The translations under genes were made by a program, and so were the position numbers. 64,000 nt of DNA from CAYRCU01 sp964422865 (GTDB lineage Bacteria; Patescibacteriota; Microgenomatia; UBA8517): positions 14,071 through 78,070 of the forward strand of contig CAYRCU010000002.1 of the NCBI GenBank assembly GCA_964422865.1. The letters run 5' to 3'. Position 1 is the stretch's first letter. Every line of letters begins with the position of its first letter. A model generated the notes under the pieces. The model saw nothing but the letters and a program-made list of their open reading frames with translations, made no database searches and was not told the origin of the DNA. Shown here one piece after another: positions 31,545 to 40,568 of the stretch.

Positions 31545-33251
31545 ATGAAATTTAGCAGACTTTCTGAGTATTTAGAAAAACTTGAGGAGACTTCTTCCAG
31601 GCTTTTGATTACAAAGATATTGTCGGAGCTTTTTGAGGAAACTTCTGTAAATGAAATTAAAAAGGTGGTGTATTTGATATTGGGGAAGCTTGGTCCTAGT
31701 TATGAAAACAAAGTCTTTAATGTTGCGGACAAGGTAATGCTTGTAGCTGTTGCACGGGCGTATGGCAGGAAGCCTGATGAGGTAAGAGAGTTGTATAAGA
31801 AAAAAGGGGACTTGGGAGATGTGGCCAGTGAGCTGGGTGGAAGAACCGAAAGTGCTTTGAGCGTGAATGCGGTTTACGAGAGGCTTCTTGAGATTTCTGA
31901 GGAGGAGAAAAAAGGAAGTGTTGAAAGGAAAATTGAGGGGATTTCTGATCTATTAGGAGAACTTGATTTAAGGAGCGCGAAATATGTTGTAAGGATAGTG
32001 TTAGGGAAATTGAGGTTGGGTTTTTCAGATAAGACGATTTTGGATGCTTTGAGTTTTTTGGAAGCGGGGGACAAGAGTTTGAAGGAAGAGCTTGATCGGG
32101 AATATCAAGTGTTTCCGGATCCGGGGCTTTTGGCAGAGAGGGTTAAGAGAGGGGTAAAAAGGACTGTGAAGGGAGTACAACCTGTTATTGGAGTACCGGT
32201 TCTTTCGATGCTTGCTCAAAGAATTAAAACTCCAAGTGAGATGATTGAGAAAATGGGAAGAGTTGCTGTTGAGCCAAAGTTTGATGGACTGCGGATTCAG
32301 ATTCATTACAAAAAAGGAAAAAATGATTTTGTGAAGGCCTTTACCAGAAATTTGAAGGAAGTTAGTTGGATGTTTCCTGAGTTGATTGAGGTTGGAAAGC
32401 AATTAAAGGTAAGGAGCGCGATAATTGATACGGAAGCAGTGGGTCTTTCGGAAGATGCAAAGAAGATGGTTAGTTTTCAAATGACAATGACAAGGAGGAG
32501 GAAGCATGAAGTAAAGAAACACTCAGTAAAAACTCCTATTGTTTTTCAAGCATTTGATGTTTTGAGTGTTGATGGAGAAAGCATGATGGATAAGGATTAT
32601 TTGAGGAGAAGAGGGGTGTTGGAGAGAATTGTTGGGGAAGGAAAACTTTTGAGGGTAGATGAGTATGTGATTACTGATAGTGCGAAGGTTATTGAAAGGA
32701 AACATGGAGAATGGATAAAAAAGGGACTTGAGGGAGTAATTGTGAAGAAAGTGGACGGGAAGTATGTTCCCGGGAGGACCGGCTGGCGATGGGTGAAGAT
32801 GAAAGAGGAAATTGGGAGATATGCAAAATTATCTGATACTGTGGATTGTGTGGTAATGGGGTATTACCGGGGAAGAGGAAAGAGAGTGAGCTTTGGTGTG
32901 GGAGGGTTTTTGGTTGGGCTTTTTGAGGGCGGGAAAGTGTTGACTTTGACCAAGATTGGGACAGGGTTGACTGATGCTCAGTTTAGAGAGTTGAAAGAGA
33001 GACTTTTAAAGCTTGAAGTGAGGACGAAGCCAAAAGAGTATGGAAAGATTGCCCGTGCTCTTGTTCCGGACCGGTGGGTGAGGCCCGGTTTGGTTGTTGA
33101 GGTTGCTGCGGATGAGATTACTAAAAGCCCTTCTCATTCGGCGGGGTTTGCACTACGTTTTCCGAGACTGGTTAGATTTCGGGACGACAAGGGTGTGGAG
33201 CAGACAACGAGCCTGGGTGAATTAAAGAAATTGTATGAATTGCAAAGATGA
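31545..33251 (+). CDS. ATP-dependent DNA ligase, archaeal type
   Basis: 568 aa. N-terminal DNA-binding domain (LPITKILSELF-like helical region, LGKLGPSYENKVFNVADK), then the adenylation domain with VEPKFDGLRIQIH (K-x-D-G, nucleophilic Lys), IDTEAVG, GLEGVIVKKVDGKYVPGR and WVKMK, and an OB-fold C terminus. Length and domain order match archaeal/eukaryotic replicative ligases rather than short bacterial LigC/LigD modules. It seals nicks using ATP. Whether an NAD-dependent LigA also exists cannot be seen from this window. Confidence 0.93.
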   Translation: MKFSRLSEYLEKLEETSSRLLITKILSELFEETSVNEIKKVVYLILGKLGPSYENKVFNVADKVMLVAVARAYGRKPDEVRELYKKKGDLGDVASELGGRTESALSVNAVYERLLEISEEEKKGSVERKIEGISDLLGELDLRSAKYVVRIVLGKLRLGFSDKTILDALSFLEAGDKSLKEELDREYQVFPDPGLLAERVKRGVKRTVKGVQPVIGVPVLSMLAQRIKTPSEMIEKMGRVAVEPKFDGLRIQIHYKKGKNDFVKAFTRNLKEVSWMFPELIEVGKQLKVRSAIIDTEAVGLSEDAKKMVSFQMTMTRRRKHEVKKHSVKTPIVFQAFDVLSVDGESMMDKDYLRRRGVLERIVGEGKLLRVDEYVITDSAKVIERKHGEWIKKGLEGVIVKKVDGKYVPGRTGWRWVKMKEEIGRYAKLSDTVDCVVMGYYRGRGKRVSFGVGGFLVGLFEGGKVLTLTKIGTGLTDAQFRELKERLLKLEVRTKPKEYGKIARALVPDRWVRPGLVVEVAADEITKSPSHSAGFALRFPRLVRFRDDKGVEQTTSLGELKKLYELQR

Positions 33252-33265
33252 GTGAAGAGATATGT

Positions 33266-33271
33266 TAGGAT
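33266..33271 (+). promoter_or_regulatory. -10-like element for leaderless transcript
   Basis: TAGGAT lies 6 nt before the ATG at 33278. Confidence 0.3.
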
Positions 33272-33277
33272 GAGAGT

Positions 33278-35728
33278 ATGCCTGGAGACGGGGTGGGATT
33301 GACTTCTTCTGAGGCTCGAAAGCTAATTGGCAAGCATGGACCCAACGTCCTGCCTGAAAAGCCGCCGCCGAGTGCACTTTTTGTTCTTTTGTCTCAATTT
33401 AGAAACCCTCTTGTATATGTTTTGATTGCTGCCGGATTGATTACCTTTTTTTTGAGAGAAACTGTAGATACGACAATTATCTTTTTGGCGGTTGCTGTGA
33501 ATACTGTTTTAGGGTTTGTACAGGAAGAGAAGGCAAGCCGCGCTTTTGAAGCCTTAAAGAAACTTTTGCATCCTACTGCGAAGGTGATTCGTGATGGAGA
33601 GGTAACTGAGATTGGTGTAGAGGAAGTGACGGTTGGGGACGTAGTTGTTTTAGAACAGGGCAGCAAAATTCCTGCGGGTGGAGAACTTTTGGAGGCTAAC
33701 AGACTTAATGTGGGTGAGGCAATTTTAACAGGAGAGTCTCGTGATGTTTTAAAAAAGGTAGGGGATCAGGTATTTATGGGAACGGTTGTGACGGCAGGAA
33801 TTGGAAGAATGAGGGTAACTCGTGTTGGGGAAGATACTGAGATAGGGAAGATTGCTATACGTGTGCAGGAGGTTCAAGAAGATACACCACTTCGGAAACA
33901 GCTTTCGGGATTTAGCAGACGGTTAACATATTTGGTTATTGTGCTGATGGTTTTGGTATTTGTTGTGGGGATTTTTTCAGGGAGAAGTTTGACCCAGATA
34001 TTTGTTATTTCTGTTGCTCTTGCTGTGAGCAGTATTCCTGAGGGACTGTTGGTAGCACTTACTGTGGTGCTTGCGATTGGGATGCAGAGAATTGCGAAAA
34101 GACGCGGATTGGTTCGAAGCTTGGTGTCTGCAGAGACTTTGGGAGGAGTGACCAAGATTTGTGTTGATAAAACCGGGACGTTAACTGAAGGGAAAATGAG
34201 AGTTGTTGGGGTTTTGGGGGATTTACGAGATCTTTCTTTACAAGCTTTGGTTGCGAATGATTTAGATGATCCAATAGTTGTTTCAGCTTGGGAGTGGGCC
34301 AGTGGGAAGCTCGGAAAGGAAGCGGCGAGGCGCAAAATTAAAAAGCATGAGCGAATTGACAGTATTCCTTTTTCTTCGAAGAATCGTTTTTTTGCGAGTC
34401 TTAATAAATGGAGCGAGGACGAAAATATGATTTTTGTAAATGGAGCACCGGAATATTTGCTTGAGTGGAGTAGTCTTTCTGAGGCATCTAAAAGAGAGGT
34501 TGAAGATGTTATTAACAAATTGACGATGGAAGGAAAGAGGATTGTGGGTTTTGCAAGAAAAGAGACGCTTCTTGGGAAAACTCGTTTGAGAGATCGGGAT
34601 GTGAAGAGCGGTCTTGTTTGGGTTGGGATGCTTGTCTTTAGTGATCCTGTGAGAAAAGGAGTAAGGGGAGCTTTGGAGAAGGCTCAGAAAGCTGGTGTGG
34701 ATGTGGTGGTTATTACAGGAGATTATCCCAAAACAGCGAAACATGTAATGGACGAGCTGGGAATACCGGTTTCCGAGAAGGAAATTATACTTGGAAGCAA
34801 TATTTTGCATTATAAAGTGAAAAAACTTTCGAGAATAATTGCTGAACGGGATATACGGCTTTTTGCGAGAACTACACCTGAGCAGAAGCTAAAGATAGTG
34901 GAGGCCCTGAAGAGAAACGGTGAGGTGGTTGCAATGATGGGAGATGGAGTGAATGATGCACCTGCCCTGAAGAGAGCCGATATTGGGATTGTTGTGGGAA
35001 GTGCTGCGGATGTAGCTAAGGAAGCTGCTGATTTGGTACTTTTGGACAGCAATTTTGCGACGATAATTTCTGCAATTGAAGAGGGACGTGGGATATTTGA
35101 CAATATTAGAAAGATTATTCTTTACTTGATGAGTGACGCTTTCGAGGAAATTGTCGCTGTGATGGGGGCGATTATTCTTGGATTTCCACTTCCTGTGACT
35201 GCGGCTCAAATTCTTTGGATTAATCTTATTTCTGATGGGCTTCCTGATTTGGCTTTGACTGTTGATCCCAAGCTTCCTGGAATAATGAAGAGAAAGCCCA
35301 GATCTTCGGAGGAGAACATAGTGGCTCTTTGGATGAAAGAATTAATTGGGATAGTAAGTGTGAGTGGGGGACTTATGGCTTTGGGACTTTTTTCTTACTT
35401 TTGGTTGACGACGGGAAATCTTACTCTTTCAAGGAGTATTGCTTTTGCTTCTTTGGGAATAAACTCTTTGGTATATGTTTTTTCAGTGAGAACTTTGAAG
35501 GAGCCTTTTTGGAGGGAGAACCTGTTTGGGAACAAATGGCTGAATTTAGCGGTTTTTGGGGGACTGATACTTCAATTTTTGCCGTTTGTTTACCTTCCTT
35601 TGAGCAGGTTTTTGGGAGTTGAGGCCTTGAGCCTTGGGAAGTGGGCTTTGGTGTTTCTTGTGGCAGGAATAATGTTTATAATGATAGAAGGTTTAAAATA
35701 TATTTTTAGGAGGACTTCCAGATGGTAG
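33278..35728 (+). CDS. P-type cation-transporting ATPase (P2/calcium type)
   Basis: 816 aa. N-terminal actuator region (SSEARKLIGKHGPNVLPEKP), LTGES phosphatase motif, DKTGTLTEGKM phosphorylation site near residue 297, GDGVNDAPALKRADIGI hinge and about ten membrane helices; IPEGLLVALTVVL corresponds to M4 with its PEG/PEGL cation-binding motif as in Ca2+ and Na+/K+ pumps. It exports cations at the expense of ATP. The following Ca2+/Na+ exchanger overlaps by 7 nt, so calcium is the most likely ion. Confidence 0.93.
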   Translation: MPGDGVGLTSSEARKLIGKHGPNVLPEKPPPSALFVLLSQFRNPLVYVLIAAGLITFFLRETVDTTIIFLAVAVNTVLGFVQEEKASRAFEALKKLLHPTAKVIRDGEVTEIGVEEVTVGDVVVLEQGSKIPAGGELLEANRLNVGEAILTGESRDVLKKVGDQVFMGTVVTAGIGRMRVTRVGEDTEIGKIAIRVQEVQEDTPLRKQLSGFSRRLTYLVIVLMVLVFVVGIFSGRSLTQIFVISVALAVSSIPEGLLVALTVVLAIGMQRIAKRRGLVRSLVSAETLGGVTKICVDKTGTLTEGKMRVVGVLGDLRDLSLQALVANDLDDPIVVSAWEWASGKLGKEAARRKIKKHERIDSIPFSSKNRFFASLNKWSEDENMIFVNGAPEYLLEWSSLSEASKREVEDVINKLTMEGKRIVGFARKETLLGKTRLRDRDVKSGLVWVGMLVFSDPVRKGVRGALEKAQKAGVDVVVITGDYPKTAKHVMDELGIPVSEKEIILGSNILHYKVKKLSRIIAERDIRLFARTTPEQKLKIVEALKRNGEVVAMMGDGVNDAPALKRADIGIVVGSAADVAKEAADLVLLDSNFATIISAIEEGRGIFDNIRKIILYLMSDAFEEIVAVMGAIILGFPLPVTAAQILWINLISDGLPDLALTVDPKLPGIMKRKPRSSEENIVALWMKELIGIVSVSGGLMALGLFSYFWLTTGNLTLSRSIAFASLGINSLVYVFSVRTLKEPFWRENLFGNKWLNLAVFGGLILQFLPFVYLPLSRFLGVEALSLGKWALVFLVAGIMFIMIEGLKYIFRRTSRW

Positions 35729-36693
35729 TTTTATATTTGTTGCTGCTTTTGCTTCTTTCTTTTGTTTTGGTGAAATCTGCGGATGTGGTGATTGTATCTC
35801 TTAAAAAGATATCAAGAAAAACCAGAACAGGCGTACTTGCGATGAGCACCATAGTCTTGGCGTTGGGGACCAGCTTGCCTGAGCTTTTTGTGGGGGTTAC
35901 TAGTGCTTTGGAGGGAGTAGGTAATTTGGGTTTGGGGGTAGTTATTGGGAGCAATATAGCAAATATTTCACTGGTTGCGGGTATTACAGGTTTAACTGTC
36001 GGGCGTGTTAAGATTGATGGCCGATTTTTGCGACGTGATGTGGGGGTTGCGCTTATTGCGGGAGTTGCACCTTTGATACTTCTTTTGGATGGGACTTTAA
36101 GTAGGGTAGATGGGTTGGTACTGCTTTCCATATATGGAGTTTATTCAACAAGTATTTTTAAAAAGAGGTATAGAGAAATTGCTACTGATAGGCCTGAGGA
36201 AGACACGTTCCACAAAATGTTTAGCAAGTTAACGCATATTGGTGGGAAAGGGTCGCGAGAGTATGCAAGACTGTTCTTGGGTGTGGTTTTAATGCTTCTT
36301 TCTGCTGATTTGATTGTGAAAGTGTCACAGGTTTTAGCTTCGTTGATGGGGGTTCCGGTTTTGGTGGTGGGTTTTTTGATTTTGGCTGTGGGGACCAGCT
36401 TGCCTGAGCTTGCGTTTTCACTGAGGAGTTTGGAGGATCATACGCCCAGTATGTTTTTTGGAAATTTGTTGGGGAGTACAATTGCCAACTCGACCATGAT
36501 AATTGGTATATCATCTTTGATTAGTCCAATTATTGTGGTAGCCACTTGGGAATATGTTGTTGCCACGGTGGTTTTTGTAATAGCATTTTTGATTTTTTGG
36601 GTCTTTATTAAGAGTAAACATAGGCTGGACAGATGGGAGGCTGGGATTTTACTTTTTGTTTATGCTATCTTTGTATTAGTAGAGTTTCTATGA
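35722..36693 (+). CDS. Calcium/sodium antiporter, CaCA superfamily (YrbG-like)
   Basis: 323 aa, about ten membrane helices arranged as two inverted alpha repeats, each with the motif GTSLPEL (LALGTSLPELFVGV and LAVGTSLPELAFSL), and glycine-rich GSNIANIS and GSTIANST partners. Such proteins exchange Ca2+ for Na+ or H+. Its start lies within the last codons of the P-type ATPase gene. Confidence 0.93.
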   Translation: MVVLYLLLLLLLSFVLVKSADVVIVSLKKISRKTRTGVLAMSTIVLALGTSLPELFVGVTSALEGVGNLGLGVVIGSNIANISLVAGITGLTVGRVKIDGRFLRRDVGVALIAGVAPLILLLDGTLSRVDGLVLLSIYGVYSTSIFKKRYREIATDRPEEDTFHKMFSKLTHIGGKGSREYARLFLGVVLMLLSADLIVKVSQVLASLMGVPVLVVGFLILAVGTSLPELAFSLRSLEDHTPSMFFGNLLGSTIANSTMIIGISSLISPIIVVATWEYVVATVVFVIAFLIFWVFIKSKHRLDRWEAGILLFVYAIFVLVEFL

Positions 36694-36727
36694 AACTAGA
36701 CAAGTTGTTTTAAGGGGGTGATTAATA

Positions 36728-37054
36728 ATGGCAGTTAGTGATAAAGGTAAATTAGGGTTAAAGAGAGAAACAGCGGGAGCTTTGGCTTATTTGTTGGGGC
36801 CTGTTACCGGACTTTTGTTTTTGGTTGCTGAGAGTGACGAGTATGTGAGGTTTCACGCTATGCAATCAGTGGTATTTTCCGTGGCGGTTTTTGTGCTTAA
36901 TACCGTTTTGACAATTTCCGTTATTTTGGCGGTTTTAGTTCCTCTTTTGGCCCTTTTTGAGTTTGCGGTGTGGCTTTTTTTGATGTATCAAGCTTCTCAG
37001 GGGAAAAAGTGGGAGATACCCTTTTTGGAAAAATTGGTGTATAAGTTTCTTTAA
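36728..37054 (+). CDS. DUF4870/Tic20-like membrane protein
   Basis: 108 aa with three hydrophobic segments. LKRETAGALAYLLGPVTGLLFL and YVRFHAMQSVVFS (F-H-A-x-Q) are the features of the DUF4870-like family. A clear Shine-Dalgarno (AGGGGGTGAT, 36712-36721) precedes the ATG. Function unknown. The stop codon shares one base with the pth start. Confidence 0.8.
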   Translation: MAVSDKGKLGLKRETAGALAYLLGPVTGLLFLVAESDEYVRFHAMQSVVFSVAVFVLNTVLTISVILAVLVPLLALFEFAVWLFLMYQASQGKKWEIPFLEKLVYKFL

Positions 37055-37602
37055 TGAGGGTGATTGTGGGATTGGGAAATCCGGGAGAGGAACATGAGGG
37101 GACGCGGCATAATGTTGGTTTTTGGGTGGTTGAAAGACTTGGTGTGGTAGGGGACGCTTTATTTTCTGTTCGCAAAAAGCTGGAGAGTGAGATATTGGTG
37201 ATTGGAGACCTGGTTCTTGCAAAACCTACCACTTATATGAATTCGTCGGGGAGAGCCGTTTCTAAGTTGCTGGGTTATTACAAGGTTTCTTTAGATGAGT
37301 TTTATGTGGTGCACGATGACTTGGATATAGCTTTGGGGGAATACAAAATTCAAAAGGGAAAGGGGCCGAAGGATCACAAAGGTGTGGAGTCTATTGAAGG
37401 GAATGTCGGAAGCAAGAGTTTTTGGAGAGTTAGAGTTGGAGTTGAGAACAGAGGCAAAGAAAACGGGCGCGGCCAGGTTGGGCGCGCTCACAAAATTTCT
37501 GGGAGGGATTACGTGCTTCGGAAGTTTAGTGCAAGTGAGAAAGAGAAGATTGATAAAGTTATAGAGAAAGTTGTTGTAGATTTGAAAGCAAGACTTTTAT
37601 GA
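37054..37602 (+). CDS. pth: Peptidyl-tRNA hydrolase
   Basis: 182 aa. VGLGNPGEEHEGTRHNVGFWVV contains the catalytic His of the TRHNVG motif, KPTTYMNSSGRAV the Asn region, and VVHDDLDIALG the Asp dyad. It recycles peptidyl-tRNAs dropped by ribosomes. It overlaps the next small gene by 4 nt and the preceding one by 1 nt. Confidence 0.95.
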   Translation: MRVIVGLGNPGEEHEGTRHNVGFWVVERLGVVGDALFSVRKKLESEILVIGDLVLAKPTTYMNSSGRAVSKLLGYYKVSLDEFYVVHDDLDIALGEYKIQKGKGPKDHKGVESIEGNVGSKSFWRVRVGVENRGKENGRGQVGRAHKISGRDYVLRKFSASEKEKIDKVIEKVVVDLKARLL

Positions 37603-37886
37603 GTAAGAAGGATTTTGTTGCCATTGGTGATGTTTTGGATAATTATGATGTGGAGGAAGATAAATATATTTCCAGGGAGTTCCAGAAGTATGGGTATGAT
37701 CTGGCAAAAGAGCTGGGAGATTTGAAACACAAGGCACTTTATATAAAGCTCGCTAAGGAAACACCCAGAGGTTTTTTAGAAGCTGCCAGGAATTTTGTAA
37801 AGGATGCTCAGAGGGTGAGAAGCAAACCAAGACTTTTTATGTGGAAGCTTTCAAAACTGAAAGCTGAACACACAAAAGCGAAGTGA
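37599..37886 (+). CDS. Small conserved-looking hypothetical protein
   Basis: 95 aa, soluble and charged (YISREFQKYGYDLAKELGDLKHKALYIKLAKETPRGFLEAARNFV). It has no recognised domain. The last 14 codons (MWKLSKLKAEHTKAK) are the source of a downstream tandem repeat. It is placed between pth and acylphosphatase with start-stop overlap, suggesting co-translation. Confidence 0.65.
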   Translation: MSKKDFVAIGDVLDNYDVEEDKYISREFQKYGYDLAKELGDLKHKALYIKLAKETPRGFLEAARNFVKDAQRVRSKPRLFMWKLSKLKAEHTKAK

Positions 37887-38040
37887 TTATGTGGAAGCTT
37901 TCGCAGCTGAAAGCGAAGAAGGCTGAACACACAAAAGCGAAGTGATTATGTGGAAGCTTTCAAAACTGAAGGCTGAACACACAAGAACAGAGTGATTATG
38001 TGGAAGCTTTCAAAACTGAAAGCGGAGAAAGCGACAAACA
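37837..38040 (+). repeat. Tandem duplication of a gene 3' end producing mini-ORFs
   Basis: TTATGTGGAAGCTTTC recurs at 37837, 37887, 37946 and 37996 (steps 50, 59 and 50). The first copy is the end of the gene at 37599; each later copy starts with ATG just after a TGA (TGATTATG) and would encode about 15-28 residues (MWKLSQLKAK..., MWKLSKLKAEHT..., MWKLSKLKAEKAT...). The last mini-ORF reads into the acylphosphatase start region. Confidence 0.85.
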
Positions 38041-38055
38041 AGGGAAGAAAGAAGA

Positions 38056-38292
38056 ATGACGAGAAGAAAGGTAAGAATTCTAATTAGTGGGAGAGTGCAG
38101 GGGGTCTTTTTTAGGGCGTTTGTGAGAAAAAACATGAAGAAGCTTGGTGTTTGTGGGTGGGTGAAAAATTTGCCCGATGGGAGAGTTGAGGCGGAGTTTG
38201 AGGGAGAAGCCGGGAAAGTAAACGAAATGATAAATCTTTGCAGGAAAGGGCCCAGGCTTGCAAGAGTGGATAGGCTGGAGGAAGAGAGTTGA
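38056..38292 (+). CDS. Acylphosphatase
   Basis: 78 aa. ISGRVQGVFFRAFVRKNM contains the phosphate-binding loop and catalytic Arg, and VKNLPDGRVEAEFEG the catalytic Asn. It hydrolyses acyl phosphates such as acetyl and carbamoyl phosphate. About 15 residues shorter than typical at the C terminus. Overlaps the next gene by 4 nt if that gene uses the TTG start. Confidence 0.9.
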   Translation: MTRRKVRILISGRVQGVFFRAFVRKNMKKLGVCGWVKNLPDGRVEAEFEGEAGKVNEMINLCRKGPRLARVDRLEEES

Positions 38293-38861
38293 AGGCGGGT
38301 GAAAAAAGGGGCAGAATGGATGTAATGATAAAAGGAGAGTTTTTACTTCATTTACTAACGACTGCTTTATTTTTTTCTCTGGTGATTCTTTTTAAAAGAT
38401 GGTTTGACTTTAGTTATTGGCCCTTTTTAGCAGGCGGACTGATGGGTGCTTACTTGCCGGATCTGGATCACCTTATTTATGTCTTGCTGTTGCGGCCGCA
38501 TGACTTGACCAGTCAGAGAGTGAACCACTTGATGAGGGCCAGGAGGTTCGGGGCGGCCTTGGGCCTTCTTAGCAGAACATGCAAGCAGAGAAGAGAGCTT
38601 GTTTTTCATACGATACTTTTTCAGGTCTCTTTTTTTATTTTTGCATTTTTTGTTGTAACAAGCACGGAGAGCTTGCTGGGCAGAGGGATTGTTTTGGCAT
38701 TTTTATTACATCTGCTGGTTGAGGAGGCGCAGGATTTGATTAGTTTGAAGAATATTGATAAATGGGTTTCTGATTTACCGGTTTTATTGGACTTAAATTG
38801 GGCAAGTTTGTATTGGGTGGGGAATTTGCTGGCTCTTTTGGTGTTGGGGTTTATGCTTTAA
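38289..38861 (+). CDS. Integral membrane metal-dependent hydrolase-like protein (YdjM type)
   Basis: 190 aa from a TTG at 38289 overlapping the previous stop; an ATG at 38316 is an alternative. Four to five membrane helices. LMGAYLPDLDHLIYVLL has the G-x-LPD-x-DH motif and VFHTILF and LLHLLVEEAQD give further His/acidic residues, as in the LexA-regulated inner-membrane hydrolase family. Substrate unknown. Confidence 0.65.
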   Translation: MKAGEKRGRMDVMIKGEFLLHLLTTALFFSLVILFKRWFDFSYWPFLAGGLMGAYLPDLDHLIYVLLLRPHDLTSQRVNHLMRARRFGAALGLLSRTCKQRRELVFHTILFQVSFFIFAFFVVTSTESLLGRGIVLAFLLHLLVEEAQDLISLKNIDKWVSDLPVLLDLNWASLYWVGNLLALLVLGFML

Positions 38862-38880
38862 TTACTGATTGCTTTGGTTG

Positions 38881-38910
38881 TTGACTAGTGTTGTGAAAAC
38901 TGGGTATAGT
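38881..38910 (+). promoter_or_regulatory. Promoter of the thioredoxin operon
   Basis: TTGACT (38881-38886), 18-nt spacer, TATAGT (38905-38910). A start at about 38917 leaves a leader of roughly 16 nt without Shine-Dalgarno before the ATG at 38933. Confidence 0.65.
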
Positions 38911-38932
38911 ATTAACGTTGTAAGTTTTATTT

Positions 38933-39256
38933 ATGGCAGTTAAAACGGTTACGAGTAAAAATTTCGAAGAGAAGGTTTTGAAGGCTTCGATTCCTGTTGT
39001 GGCTGATTTTTGGGCTCCCTGGTGTGGTCCCTGTAAAATGGCGGAGCCGGTTTTGAAAGAGCTTAGTGAAGAATATGAAGGGAAGGTTGATTTTGTGAAG
39101 ATTAATGTTGATGACGAGCAGGCGCTTGTCGGTAAGTATTCTATTATGTCTATTCCTACCACGGTCTTGTTTAAAGAGGGGAAGGAGATGGGCAGGAGGA
39201 TTGGTTTTTCTGGCAAACAGGGATTTGAAGATTTAGTTAAGAAGGGGGTGATGTAG
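38933..39256 (+). CDS. trxA: Thioredoxin
   Basis: 107 aa, full thioredoxin fold. VADFWAPWCGPCKMAEPVL has the WCGPC redox site and SIPTTVLFKEG the cis-proline loop. It serves as reductant for ribonucleotide reductase and other targets. It heads a cluster with thioredoxin reductase and an exported DsbA-like protein. Confidence 0.96.
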   Translation: MAVKTVTSKNFEEKVLKASIPVVADFWAPWCGPCKMAEPVLKELSEEYEGKVDFVKINVDDEQALVGKYSIMSIPTTVLFKEGKEMGRRIGFSGKQGFEDLVKKGVM

Positions 39257-39550
39257 ATGGACCCAATTAATAATGACAAACAAGATCCAGTAGTACAGCC
39301 AGCGGGCGATCAGCCGGTTGAGCCAGCGGCACCTGTGACAGATCCAGGTGTGTCTCCTGCTACTCCTTCAGCGGACCCAAGCGTGTCTCCTGCTACTCCT
39401 TCAGCGGCGGCAGACGAGAGTGTGCCAACGACAGACGAGAGTGTGCCAGCGGCACCTGTGACAGATCCAGGTGTGTCTCCTGCTACTCCTTCAGCGGCGG
39501 CAGGTGAAGCAGTTGATGAGAAGGAGCCTGAGGAGACTCCTGTTACTTAA
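39257..39550 (+). CDS. Pro/Ala/Thr-rich low-complexity protein
   Basis: 97 aa, starting directly after the trxA stop. Almost entirely Pro, Ala, Val, Ser, Thr and Asp, with a duplicated block APVTDPGVSPATPSA (about residues 25-39 and 67-81), mirrored by direct DNA repeats. No cysteine and no membrane segment, so probably disordered. Codon choice differs from the neighbours (many GCG/GCA and CCA). Perhaps a linker-type or adaptor protein; function unknown. Confidence 0.55.
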   Translation: MDPINNDKQDPVVQPAGDQPVEPAAPVTDPGVSPATPSADPSVSPATPSAAADESVPTTDESVPAAPVTDPGVSPATPSAAAGEAVDEKEPEETPVT

Positions 39551-39581
39551 GGTTGCAAGAGAATAGATTAAGTAGAGATAT

Positions 39582-40556
39582 ATGAGTGAAGTATTTGCTG
39601 CGGAGCCGAAGAGGGGGAAACCTTGGGATGTTTGTATTGTGGGTTCCGGTCCTTCTGCTTTGGCTTCCGGGATTTATACGGTTCGCGGTGCTGCTTCGAC
39701 TTTGATTTTGGGTGGGGAAAGGTGGGGAGGACAGTTAATGCTTACGAGCGAAGTTGATAACTTCCCCGGGTTTCCTGAGGGAATTAAGGGACCCGAGCTT
39801 ATGAGTAGGATGCGCAAACAAGCGGAGAGGTTCGGGGCTGTTGTTCGTGAAGAGAATGTGATTGGAGTTGACTTTTCTTCGAGGCCGTTTTTATTAAAAA
39901 CCGGAAGTGAGGAGTATAGAGCAATGGCTGTGATTGTTGCGACCGGCGCTGAGACGCGCTGGCTTGGGGTTCCCGGCGAGAAAAAGTTGATTGGAAGAGG
40001 AATAAGTTCCTGTGCTCCTTGTGATGCTCCCTTTTTTAAGAACAAGAAAGTTATTGTTGTTGGTGGAGGGGACAGCGCGATGGAGGAAGCGCTTGTTTTA
40101 ACAAAGTATGCAAGTGAAGTGACCATAATTCACAGAAGAGATAAATTAAGAGCCAGTGAAGCGATGCAGGTGAAGGTTAGGTCAAACTCAAAAATAAAAA
40201 TTGTGTGGGATAGTGAAGTTGTGGAGTTTGTTGGTGAGAAGAAGCTTGAAAAGGTAAGACTAAAGAATAATGAAACTGGTGAAGAGAGTGAGATGAATGT
40301 GGAGGGAGCGTTTGTGGCAATAGGAAGCAACCCTGCTACGAAGGTATTTGAGGGTGTGTTGAGATTGGGAGAAGGGGGACATATAGAGAGGGATCCTACT
40401 GGGGAGTATTTGATGAAAACCAATATTGAAGGAGTGTTTGTGTCGGGGGACGTGCATGATTACAGATATAAGCAGGCTGTGACAGCGGCTGGGTATGGAT
40501 GTATGGCCGGACTTGAGGTCTTAAAATACCTTGACAAGGAGATTCCCTCCTATTAG
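39582..40556 (+). CDS. trxB: Thioredoxin reductase
   Basis: 324 aa. VGSGPSALASGIYTVRGA binds FAD, VVGGGDSAMEEALVLTKYA binds NADPH, and SSCAPCDAPFF is the redox-active CxxC (usually CATCDG). NIEGVFVSGDVHD is the C-terminal FAD motif. It transfers electrons from NADPH to thioredoxin (trxA, 0.3 kb upstream). Confidence 0.95.
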   Translation: MSEVFAAEPKRGKPWDVCIVGSGPSALASGIYTVRGAASTLILGGERWGGQLMLTSEVDNFPGFPEGIKGPELMSRMRKQAERFGAVVREENVIGVDFSSRPFLLKTGSEEYRAMAVIVATGAETRWLGVPGEKKLIGRGISSCAPCDAPFFKNKKVIVVGGGDSAMEEALVLTKYASEVTIIHRRDKLRASEAMQVKVRSNSKIKIVWDSEVVEFVGEKKLEKVRLKNNETGEESEMNVEGAFVAIGSNPATKVFEGVLRLGEGGHIERDPTGEYLMKTNIEGVFVSGDVHDYRYKQAVTAAGYGCMAGLEVLKYLDKEIPSY

Positions 40557-40568
40557 ACTTGGGCTTGC

